Shown here piece after piece: positions 22,586 to 32,706 of a stretch of DNA of 64,000 bases; within the stretch, counting starts at the first letter, position 1, and every line of letters starts with the position of its first letter. This DNA comes from Bryoerythrophyllum caledonicum (Eukaryota; Streptophyta; Bryopsida; Pottiales; Pottiaceae), in the NCBI GenBank assembly GCA_963971425.1, contig OZ020518.1:29146770-29210769 (forward strand), read 5' to 3'. Below the pieces are notes generated by a model that searched no databases, was not told the DNA's origin, and worked only from the letters and a program-made list of their open reading frames with translations. Made by a program: the position numbers and the translations under genes.

Positions 22586-24483
22586 AACTCATGGCTGGAG
22601 GTGTTCAGTGTCCATGGCGTCCATTATGGGTGGGGTCGTTGGTTTGAAGACTACCTGGTGGAAGGCTCTTGGCCTGGAGTCGTTGGGCTCAATGAGTCAA
22701 GGATTGGGGTAGGTCGATAGTGTTGAGGAAGGTTACTAGTTGGGCTTGGGGAGGGTCGATGGGGGTGAGGGAGGTCGCTGCCTACCTCTGGGGGGGTCGT
22801 TGTCCCTGGTGGTAGGTCGCAAGTTGGCAAAAAAGGGGGGGTCGCAAAACGGCTGGATCGGGTCGCTAATCGCCTTGGAAGGTCGCAAACGTCCACACAG
22901 TCGTGATAAGGTCGTGATAAGGTTGAAGATCTTCCTTCGAGGGTCGCTAGTTCCGCCTGCGAGGGTCGTTGTTTCCCGTGAGGGAGGTCGCTGTTTGCCG
23001 TGAGGGAGGTCGCTGGAGGTTGCTGCCGCCTGTCTCCGTGTGGACTGTCTCGCTTTCCCCTCAGAGTCCCTCGGTTGGCTGCCTTCGTGTGATTCTCCTG
23101 TCTCCCTTTTGTCTGTCGCGTTTTCCCTCAAAGTCCCTCGGTCGGCTGCTTTCTTGTGATTCTCCTGTCGCCCTTTTGACTGTCGCGCTTTCCTCTCAAA
23201 GTCCCTCGGTCGGCTGCCTTCGTGTGATTCTTTATGGGGGCTGTCTTCGTGTGGATCTTGTATGGGCAGCTGCCTTCGTGTGGTTCTCTTGCGGCCTGTT
23301 TGTTGAATTCTCCGCTGTCCTCCTGGTCTTCTTGTTCTTCCGGTGTTAGGGTCTCTGTCTAAGACTGTGCCGAGTATGGTCCAGGTTAAGTCTGCACCGA
23401 GCTTCTGCCTCGAATTTTAACCGCTGGTCTGGGTGATCCTGAGTCGATGTGTTTGACCTAGACTCTCTGGTGATGAGTGTGGATCTCCGCGTGCTGTTAG
23501 TCTAGTTGTCTAACTCTAAGCTCCTGTTGGTCTCCGATTCAGTCCTTCTGTTGCGTTCCTAAGAGCTTTGTTTCTACAGGTTGGAGAGTCCGGATGGAGG
23601 CGCTGCTCCACACTCGGCCACTGGTGCTGGTTCAAGTTTGAAGGGTTGACTTGTGCTCTTGCAGCGTCTTCTGTGCTTGCAAGATTCTAGAAAAAAATGC
23701 GCAGCGCTTCCGCGCTCTACTGTAGAGGTGGAGATTTCTATGTGAGTCCGCAAGGTTATTGTGATCTAGGGTTAGGTTTTGGTTAGGTTGTGACTATCAG
23801 TGCCGGTGTTCTATGTGACATGTATCAAGAGAAAGGTTGTAAGACAAGTGTGTAGGCTAGTGGTATGAGATGCAAATCTAATGCATTAATCAAAAAGTTA
23901 CAGCTATTGGTGCTTTTCTTGTTGCTGATATATATGGTGTGTACGCTTCTCTCCTGCTGATGGTGTTGTCCTTCAAGGTTGTGGGTGCGGCTGCTTAAGC
24001 TCTGGGTTGCCAATGTTGTAGATCTTAGGCTGAGGCGAGTTGTTGCTGTGGTGTAGTCGCGTTGGTCTTGCCTTTCTTCCAATATTGTAAAGATGGATAA
24101 CTAGGTAGAAGAGGTGTGTAGACTAACAAAGAGGCCTACAGATCTGGTATCCAACATTCAGATCTGGAGCAGATCTTGTGGCACAAGGTAAGGTAGATCT
24201 ATGTGCCAACACTTGCTCCCCGACTTCTCAGAAAAAGCACTCCATAGATCCAACACTCATACGTTCACTCCTCAAACTCCAGATCTAATACTTGTGAGCT
24301 CTCTCCAACGTGGTCTGCTTCCCAGGCCTCTCTTACTTCTCAGATCTAAGATGTGTGGGGAGCTCTCACCAAGATCAGCCACCTCTTGGTGCCCACAGCC
24401 TTGTGTCTGGAGCTAAGTCCCACCTCCCCTAACCAGAAATTTCGGAGCTCACTCTGTCTTCATCGTCGTTGACATGCCATGGA
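22586..24483 (-). promoter_or_regulatory. LINE B 5' UTR with 68-bp tandem repeats
   Basis: This is the noncoding 5' part of LINE B. AGTCCCTCGG recurs at 23064, 23132 and 23200, marking a 68-bp unit present about three times. Next to it (22760-23010) GGTCGC/GGTCGT words recur many times in a GC-rich stretch. LINE 5' UTRs with tandem monomers often hold the internal promoter, and I infer that here. The remaining 1.1 kb to 24483 is unique and contains several AGATCT-containing words (24140-24380), also present in the LINE A 5' UTR. Confidence 0.55.
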
Positions 24484-24496
24484 TCCTCGGAAAATA
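24484..24496. repeat. LINE B target-site duplication, right copy
   Basis: Exact copy of TCCTCGGAAAATA (12500-12512). It directly follows the LINE B 5' end. In the empty site it codes part of YFPR/S in gene 1. Confidence 0.92.
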
Positions 24497-26689
24497 CTTT
24501 CCTACACGGATACGAAAGAACTCCTCCATGGAATCAGGTGTACTTTCCTTGTTCTCCACCATCAACCAACGGATGGAATTGATCACAGCTTCTCGTCTCT
24601 GATATCGATCACAAACTCCAGCAATCGTACGAGGATGTGGATTCTTGTCTTTTACACCGTCGAAGTAGTATGCTTGACGAGGTCTTACTCCATCCTCCGT
24701 CACGGGCTTCGCTGCAGCAGACTTTGCCAACCGAAGATAATATGGAATCGGAACCCTACCCAACGGCCTCAACCAATTCTGGGTCATCTCCTTTCTTGTT
24801 GGTCGTACGTCCACATTTGGATCCAGTTCTTTCTTCCTCGCCATGTCCTCTCACTTGTCCTTTTCCTCCTTGCTGTAAAATAGAATGCCGTCTTCGTAGT
24901 CCTTGCATACTTGAATGATAGCTTCGAAGCAGTCATTGCTCGGATTCCATGCATGATTGGTCAGATCCTTCATATTTTTGGCCAACCTCTTCACCGTGAC
25001 AACTCCATCCCCCTTGGGCAACTTATGCACTGCACTTGCCGCACTCACCAAAGCAACAGCCCTGCGCGCATCGTCCGCACGTAGTGTGCTGTCAGGCCTC
25101 CCGTATAGATCCCAAATCTGACGGAGCTTCCTCAAATCCTCCTCCATAGTAGAATACGACTGTCTCTGGAACTCCGCCACGTTGATCCGCGCAGACTTCT
25201 CAATGTAAAAGCGACGATCATCATACACCACAATAGACGCCTCCCGCCGCTCGAACGTGTCCAGTACTCATTAGAAGGCATGGTACCATCTCTCCACTGC
25301 TGCTGTGCAAACTTACAAGCTGCTACTATGTGTTGCCCATCCACCGGTTTCCAAATGATATGATCTTGAAGCCAAGAATACTGGGATCCCATAGCACCCT
25401 GTGCAGAAGCACTCCCGTGTGCAATGAACATGCGCTCAAACTCTCATGCGGTTCCTACCAACGGAAATGGTAGCTCCTCTTTCTCAACGACACCATCATC
25501 GGTGGTAGTATGCACGATGTATCTGATCGGTTGAAGTACCAATCTACTCACCCGAGTCGCGGATTCAGGGTCTCTCAAGCGATTAAATACTTCTTTGACC
25601 TTCTTCTGTGATAAAACCCGGTGATTCGTTTCCGGATTCTCCACAGAGACAATGCGGTCTATGTGTGCCTTAAACACAAAATTCCCCCACATTGATCCTT
25701 TTGCAATCTCCTCCGTTGTAGGCACTGGTGCTTTTAAATACATTGAAGTTGGAACATCCTGTGATATCACCGCATTATCTTCAAAATCCTCTGGTATATT
25801 GTCTGGAAGGTTGTGAAAATCTTCTTCCTCCTGCGCCATGGCTGACAAATCAGCTAAATCTCCCGGTGTAGATGTAGGGGCCCTACGATGACCATCAGAC
25901 GTCCTGAGCCCCGACCTACGAACCCTGCCACCCGACCTTACACTTCTCCCATTCAACCTCCTCCCGCTTGGATCCAAACTTGATGGGCCTTCCCTGAACC
26001 AGAAGCTACATCACTCTCAACACGCCGTGGCCTCTTCGTAGGACGTCTACTCGTTAATGGAGGATTCGGTATTGTCTGTACCTCAGAAGTTGTGGTGGGA
26101 TGTTGGCCTCTACTTCCCCTCCCCCCTCCAGTGGTCGCCAATCCAATTGCAACGGCTCAGCAAGAATTCGATAAACTTCTGTTTCTTCTGGTTCCGCTGG
26201 TGGGGCTTGAGTTGTCGCACGTGATGGGTCTCTCTCCCGAAATGCCTCATATCTAATATGTTCCTCCATAATCCTCTTAGCCTTCAGCACCATCTCCGGT
26301 GATAACGCTAAACATGCTAAGACGTTGTTGTGTCTAGCAGTACGTACCGCAAGAGAGATGTTCAACCAAAACGTCTGCAATGATTTGAGGAATTTCACCT
26401 GACCTGGATTTTGAAGAAGATTCAAAGGGACAGGTGCAAGAAGCAACTTCTTCGAAAGAGAAGTCTTCACCTCCGATTGACCAGGACCTACTGCGCAAGT
26501 TACATATACCATATCATCAGGTCGAAGAGTGATTGCCTGAATTTTGCCAAAACTCTTCCCCAATGCCGATGTACGCTTCCCCAACTCAAAGGGATAATCC
26601 GTCATCCACAAGAAGGCGTTCGACTCATCCACTTCCGCGATCCACCAGCCGTAGCTCTCCCAAATTCTGTCAATATTTGGTGGTGCCAT
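24484..26689 (-). pseudogene. Gene 1 of the TIR element, 5' part (unrecognised protein)
   Basis: This is the N-terminal part of a long gene on the minus strand. The probable start is ATG 26689-26687 (MAPPNIDRIWESYGWW). The first 200 residues look globular. They are followed by a low-complexity basic stretch with RRPTKRPRR, a possible nuclear localisation signal, and an acidic linker. A second region follows with EASIVVYDDRRFYIEKSARINV and ATRVSRLVLQPIRYIV. Frame changes occur near 26100-25960 (frameshifts or a small intron) and at about 25255. In-frame TGA codons lie at 25444-25446 and 24851-24853. The 13-bp duplication of LINE B ends the part. The joined gene is about 1,320 codons. No family was recognised. 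As one of two long genes of the element, it may be an accessory transposition protein or a captured gene. Confidence 0.7.
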
Positions 26690-26751
26690 AACGCAACACT
26701 CAAAAAACCTGTATATCATTACAAAACCATAGTCACTATTAGTATGGAATA

Positions 26752-27545
26752 AGAATTTTTGAACCACCACTCATTGCACAATATTTTTGAACATGCTACA
26801 CCCCTTGTCTACCTCTAAAAACTTTTGCACCTCAGAAGATCTAAATCCAATATCATCGTGTTAAGCATGTTGTTAGTTCTTTGGTGAAAAGGCATATTAA
26901 TCCAAGTCAATTATTTTCACACATTGTCACAAATTTTTTGCTAAGGTACCAGAAAATCTTCTACATGTCCACATAAAACTTTGAGATCTTCGTATGATTC
27001 ACTTTTGATTTTTCCTACGGCATTATATCATGTAAACCTTCTTATGGACCATTTGGTTTCTCATTTCAAACAACATCAAGTTCCCCAAAAGAAAAAAACG
27101 TGAATTGAGAATTTTTGAACCTCCATTCCTTGCACAATTTTTTTAAATATGCTACACTCCTTTTCTACCTCTAAAAACTTTTGCACTACACAAGATCAAA
27201 ATCCAATAGCATCGTGTGAAGCATGTTGTTAGTTCTTTGGTGAAATAGCACGCCAATCCAAATCAATTATTTTCACACATTCTCACACATTTTCGGCCAA
27301 CGTACCAAAGAAACCACTACCTTCCCACATAAAACTTTGAGATCTTTGTATGATTCACTTTTTATTTTTCCTACAGCATTATGTGATGTAAAACTTTTTA
27401 TTGACCATTTGGATTCTCATTTAAAACAATATCGAGTTCCCCAAAAAATGTAACGTGAATTGAGAATTTTTGAACCTCCACTCATTGCACAATTTTTTTG
27501 AAAATGCTACGCTCCTTGTCTACCTCTAAAAATTGGTATATAGAA
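26752..27545. repeat. Tandem repeat of about 356 bp upstream of gene 1
   Basis: The phrase GAATTTTTGAACC recurs at 26752, 27109 and 27462, and GAGATCTT.GTATGATTCA at 26983 and 27339, giving units of about 355 bp (two complete and one partial). A more diverged relative lies at about 30240-30730. The repeats occupy the central spacer between the two outward-facing genes, where promoters would be expected. Confidence 0.85.
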
Positions 27546-28029
27546 AACTAACATCATGCTAAACATTATGGTAATTAATTGAGACCCTTTGAAATGCAAA
27601 AATTGGACACTAATTTAAGTCAAAGTCTGCTGATCCATAAAACGCAGGGATGAAAATGAGCCTTTTCTCAACTTCAAACATTATAATCTTTCAATCCGTG
27701 CGGTCAAACTTTATGAAATTTTGTGAGTACATTACTTTATAAGCCTTTATTGAGATCCTACGGTTAAAACTACAAAAAAAACCTCAATTTTTCATGCAAG
27801 CTAATTGCACTAAAACAAGCATTTTTTACGAGTTTTGGTTGAGATATTCTTTACACCATTTATGGACTATGGTACTTTGGGTATCAATAGCGAGGGTATC
27901 ACAACCAGGGTATGATTTCATGGGTACCAACATCCGGTTATCAACATAGGTATTTGTTCAGGGTATCAATTAGGGTTTGAAAATTAGGGTTTTCGTTGTG
28001 AGGGTATCAACTACGGATATCAATCCTTG

Positions 28030-28480
28030 GGTAGTCCAAGGAGGGGTGTGCGCGTGCACACCCGTGCCATTGTTGTGAGGAGGCTGCCACTGTGAGAGAG
28101 AGGATTTGGAGAAGGGTTTGGAGGCTTGTGGGTTTGTGAGAGAAAGGCTTGTGAGAAGAGAAGAGTTGTGAGGGAGAGGAATGAGGGGGAGGTGTGTGGA
28201 GAGAAGAGTTGTGAGGGAGAGGAATGGAGGGGAGGTGGGAGGGAGAGGAATGGAGGGGAGGTGTGAGGGAGAGGTATGGAGGGGAGGTGTGAGGGAGAGA
28301 AATTTGGAGGGGAGGGGTGAGGGAGAGAAATTTGGAGAGAGGAAATTTTTTTTTTTAGGGCAGCCAGGCCGCAGCGCCTGCGCCAGGGCTGGCGCGCGTG
28401 GGCAAGGCCGCTGCACCTGCGCCAGGGCCGCAGCAAAAACGCGAGGGCAGCCTTGCCTCACAAAACCTAATTTTATGCCT
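28030..28480. repeat. GA-rich low-complexity block
   Basis: Purine-rich plus strand with repeated GGGAGAGGAATGGAGGGGA-type units (28140-28340), a poly-T run (28346-28357) and a GC-rich tail with GCGCCAGGGC words (28370-28450). Long Pro/Ser-rich frames on the minus strand are a consequence of this composition. The block is repeated at 33862-34312 by the duplication around the gap. Confidence 0.8.
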
Positions 28481-28680
28481 CTAATTCAAACTTGAAGTGC
28501 AGATTTTAATGGCCACTTACGAAGCTCTCCCTCACCGTCGTCGAGAGGTTGCACGCGACAGGAAGTTATCGGATGGAAGGAGGAGCACCAACTTGTGAGG
28601 GTGTACGCGCGCACACCCCATGAGGCGTCACGCGAACTCCATGGATTTCATTTTTAGGGTTTGGGTTTCCGGTTGCGGTG

Positions 28681-28800
28681 GCTAGGGTTTGGTTGCGGCG
28701 GCTAGGGTTTGGTAGTGGCGGCTAGGGTTTGGTTGTGGCGGCTAGGGTTTGGTCGCAGTGGCTAGGGTTTGGTTGTGGTGGCTAGGGTTTAGGGTAGTAG
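28681..28800. repeat. 20-bp minisatellite GCTAGGGTTTGGTTGYGGYG, 6 copies
   Basis: Six head-to-tail 20-bp units differing by one to four bases. The same array occurs at 34513-34632 in the duplicated segment. TAGGGTTTGG recalls a telomere-like word, but the period is 20, not 7. Confidence 0.9.
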
Positions 28801-31087
28801 GCTGATGTGCCATACCATGGTTTTAATACAATACTACGGGCTACTCTCATTATTGAAGTTCTCAGTGGATTTTGGTGTCACTCTTTGATGTCACTAGTTG
28901 ACTCACTAGTTGTAAACATCTTACTTCTATTGAATTTGTAATCTTTGAACATACTGAAGTGGATGTTTTCATTTGGGTGCTCAACTCTTGGTTCTGCTCA
29001 CCTTACACTATTGTATCTCTGACTAATCTTTAATCATCATGAATCTAATACTGGAGTTCCCTCATATTCAGAATTGAAACAAGGTCAGAAACTTACCAAA
29101 TTTTCAAGAAACTTTTCGATGTTCAAATTTCTTCCAATCTACACACTACACACAAGTTGACAGAAATTAGTGAATGAAGTAAAAATACACATGGCCTTGA
29201 GGTTTCGATTGCAAGAGAGCTCACCTTAGAAACTGAGATGGGAAGAGACCTCTAGATTTGCATAGAAACCTTATATCCTTGTTGGAACCTTGTGCTCCAA
29301 GTTTACTAGTCAAAGTTTGACTTTAGAACTTTGGACCTTTTGCTTTGTTTCTCCTTTTGTTTAAGCTTTTTACATATTATATTAAAAAAATTGGCTATAG
29401 CCTACATGTAATACAAAGATACTTGGGATTTTTTATCACATAGTTTACCATATAAATTTCATGCATATGTTGCAGGTACAGTGGGAAGGGTTGGAAAACA
29501 TGTTCAACAACAACGACATAATGTTGAATTAATGTTGAACGCCATCAAGCATTAGTGCGTGTACCGCTAACACCTGCAACGCATCTTCAGGTAAACATTT
29601 ATTTTTATACAAGTTTAAGATTGATTGTTGATTGATCTTCTATACTATGTAATTTATAGAAAAACCTTTATGTGGATGTATAAACCCTTTCATTTATTAG
29701 CGATTGTAACAAATTCCAATAGTGTCAGTAATAGCAAGTAGACAACATAGTTCATTTTCTTCCCTAGATTCAGTGGAATCCCTTCATTTCAGTTCACTTG
29801 GATTCAAAAGATTACATCACACATGATCTAGATTCATTATCATCATGTTAGAAATGATATAAGTTCCATTTTACACCAATGTTTAGGGATGCAGAAGAGG
29901 TGTAACATATTTAACCCCTAAAGGATCAATTGTCAAAAATGGGCTTTTTGAAAGTTCGGTCATGTTCCTATGGTGTCAATTTCCAAAATTTCTCTTTGAA
30001 AATTTTATCATAGAAAGGCATTATCAAGACTTTAGTGGGAAAATAGTTTTTACCTAAATTGGACATTTGATCAAAAAGTTGAAGGGTTTTGAATTTCAAA
30101 TGGGGAGAGCGGGCAAGTCGGGCAAGTCAGGCACGTTCAAAAACTTTTGCTATGACACTATGTTGAATGTGAGATTTTCGGTACTTACAACTAATACTAT
30201 TTCCCTTGATGTTGTCAAAATAAGTTCTTGTCATTAGTGAAAAATAGCATATCAACCCAAGTCAAACATTTCACACATTGTCAGTCAGTGTTGGGCAAGG
30301 TACCAAAAAAACTTTTTGTTTTCCAAATAAAACCTAGATATTTTTTTAATTTTTCACTTTTTATTTTTTCCACAACAATATGTGGTGTAAACCTTCTTAT
30401 GACCATTTGGATTACCAATCTAAAACATATTAAGTTCACAAAAAATTATAGTGTGATTTAAGAAATTCCAAACTTCCACTCCTTGCACAATTGTTTTGAA
30501 TATGCTACACCCGTTCTCTACCTCTAAAAATTGGTGTACAAAGAACTAACATCAAGCTTAACAAGATGGTTATGGATTTAGACCTTGTGTAGTGCAAAAA
30601 TTTGATAGCAAGTGAAGTCAAAGTCTGCTGATCCACTGCACTCAGGGAAGAAAATGAACCATATGCTTGACTTCAAACACTATAATCTTTCAATCCATGC
30701 GGTCAAAGTTTATGAAATTTTGTTTTATATTACTTAACAAGCCGTAATTGAGATTCTACGGTCAAAATTAGAAATAAAAGTTTTTGTTTCCTTTTTTGTT
30801 CATTGCACTAGAATCCAAGAATTTTGAAGTGTTTTTGGTGTAACACTGTCATTGTACCTTCAGGGTTAATGACTCTGTGCAAGGAGTTCATGCTCTACAA
30901 ATTCTTAATTTTTTCATTTCAAAGTTGTTTTATCAAAAGGTCTAGTATCATCATCATATTTTGAACAGTGAATATGTATTTAGAAATATATCTTTTATCA
31001 AATGAATGGTGCTTTGAAGGTTAACAATTAGTACATGTATTTTGACTAATGTGCAGCCATAATGTTCTTATTTTTTCAATAGTGATA
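28801..31087. other. Noncoding spacer of the TIR element (copy 1)
   Basis: AT-rich DNA before gene 2. It contains a diverged relative of the 356-bp repeat (about 30240-30730). Possible splice acceptors (TTTGACTAATGTGCAG and TTTTTTCAATAG) lie just before the gene 2 ATG at 31088, so an upstream noncoding exon is possible. No protein-coding gene seen. Confidence 0.5.
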
Positions 31088-32506
31088 ATGGACAGCCGCA
31101 CGATTCAGACTCCTTCGATACGGCCACACATCCAAAGGGATAATATGCACTCCAATAGCTCTATGAAGGCTCGATTAGTACGAGCAGCACGTGCAAGGCA
31201 AATTCAACAGAGATCTGTTGGGATCAGAACATCTGAATTGGAGAGGACAGTTGAATTGCTTTCTGAGAAAGGAGATGTGGTGGGCTTAGCAACCCGGGAG
31301 CATGCATTCAAAAGTGGCATGGAATTGAATGGGTCAAAGTTGTTCCCATTTGAGGTGGCAGTGCGTATCATTAGAGTAGATGATGCATTGCATTGGACTC
31401 GAGAGATTGTAGGAGAACGCCTTGGCATGTGTGTGGGCTTGATCATTCGTTGGCATTGATCTTTGCTACGTGTAGTGACTGTAGAACCTGATATCACAGG
31501 TGTCCATGGTGACATTGGATCACAGATAGCGCCTACAGAAGTGATGGCCCCAGAATTTGATTTTCCTGAGTTCATCAACACACCAGGATCCACCTAGAGG
31601 TCTCGACGCAGTAGTCATGCTTCAAATGCGGAAGATGAAAATTCGCCGTTTTCCCAGCCTACTCCCTCAAACATCCAAGATTTGCCCCATGTAGATGGAT
31701 TTGCTTATGTTAGACCAGCACGTCGTCCATATTCTATGCAAAATAGGAGAATGAGAGATTCTAGGGAGCCATCATTGACAGAAGCTGCACCATCTAAGGT
31801 ATCGCTTAGAAGCGTGCAAATTGCAATGACACAAGGAGGATGCAAACGCAATTGTTTGAGGGACGTTCCAGCAAGGTATCTATTGGACATGCGATATAAT
31901 GGATGGGGTAATGAGTTTTCAGTTCGAAGTACGTGGATGAGACAGATGCTAGTTTCTTTTTACACAAGGACGGAAGGAACTCGTCGAGACAAGTTTGTAA
32001 CAAAGTTAGATGGGAAAGAAGTTTGCAATGCTTGCTACGCTCTTGGGGTTGGATATTCACAGAGGCGCTTTAAATAATTGAAGAAGGACTGTCTAATATA
32101 TGGAAGAGTAACATCGATTCACGGCAATACCCTTTCAGATCCGATAAGAGAGAGTACTAGAATGTCTGCAGCAGAGGCTTGCTTTAAATCGTTTGTCGAT
32201 GAAGCTGGTTGTCCTCAACCTCATCGCTGTATTCGCCGTAAGAGTGACAACGAAGTGGTGCCTCTCATTCTCCTTCCTATGAATACAGCCAAATTTGATG
32301 TATTTAATTACGTGAACGAGGAGGTCAAGAGTATTTGTAATGGGGAAACCATTTCTATGAGTTCGTTCCGGAGGATGTGGCGCATCAAGTATCCCCACGT
32401 TCAGGTACCTCCATTCTCGAGATTCTCAAAGTGTTATCATTGTTGGGAGTATAAATGTGCCATGGAAGGAACCACCAATGCGGATGCATGGATAAAGATA
32501 AAGGAG
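31088..32506 (+). pseudogene. Gene 2 copy 1, cut off by the assembly gap
   Basis: Same frame and sequence as the first 473 codons of the gene 2 copy at 36920, offset 5,832 bases. It shares the TGA (31457-31459) and TAG (31595-31597) stops and adds TAA at 32075-32077, where the other copy has CAA. It ends at the N gap in the codons for IKIKE. Differences from the second copy are concentrated in the last 750 bases (about 16). It is best read as the end of an overlapping contig, not as a separate gene. Confidence 0.75.
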
Positions 32507-32706
32507 NNNNNNNNNNNNNNNNNNNNNNNNNNNNNNNNNNNNNNNNNNNNNNNNNNNNNNNNNNNNNNNNNNNNNNNNNNNNNNNNNNNNNNNNNNNNNN
32601 NNNNNNNNNNNNNNNNNNNNNNNNNNNNNNNNNNNNNNNNNNNNNNNNNNNNNNNNNNNNNNNNNNNNNNNNNNNNNNNNNNNNNNNNNNNNNNNNNNNN
32701 NNNNNN
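32507..32706. other. Assembly gap, exactly 200 N
   Basis: 200 unknown bases. The sequence ending at 32506 continues at 38339 of the second copy, and the sequence beginning at 32707 matches 26874 onward. Both gap edges thus lie inside the same repeated segment. Confidence 0.99.

Larger units (their letters stand above)
12513..24483 (-). mobile_element. LINE B: full-length 11,971-bp non-LTR retrotransposon
   Basis: LINE B is a full-length LINE on the minus strand inserted in gene 1 of the TIR element. It has exact 13-bp target duplications, and its removal restores the host frame (194 codons between reference points at 24844 and 12278). In sense order: a 1.9-kb 5' UTR with 68-bp tandem repeats, ORF1 (22585-20981), ORF2 (about 20984-12699), a 186-bp 3' UTR with hairpin 12528-12551, and (TTC)5. 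ORF1 has one nonsense codon and ORF2 has four; no frameshift was found. It is thus much better preserved than LINE A, as expected for the innermost, youngest insertion. At nearly 12 kb it is unusually long for a LINE. The apurinic-type endonuclease + RT + RNase H layout is shared by several clades (I, R1, some plant L1), so I leave the clade open. Confidence 0.93.

Noticed and set aside
22736..23349. Several 80-130-codon frames on both strands
   Set aside because: They fall in the tandem-repeat 5' UTR of LINE B and have no counterpart in LINE A.
27970..28495. Pro/Ser-rich minus-strand frames of 138-163 codons and a Gly/Arg-rich plus-strand frame
   Set aside because: They lie on both strands of a GA-rich low-complexity block and have no domain; composition explains the open frames. 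The same applies at 33802-34327.
28681..28800. Interstitial telomere repeat (TAGGGTTTGG words)
   Set aside because: The period is 20 bp with a GC-rich spacer, not the 7-bp TTTAGGG unit of plants.
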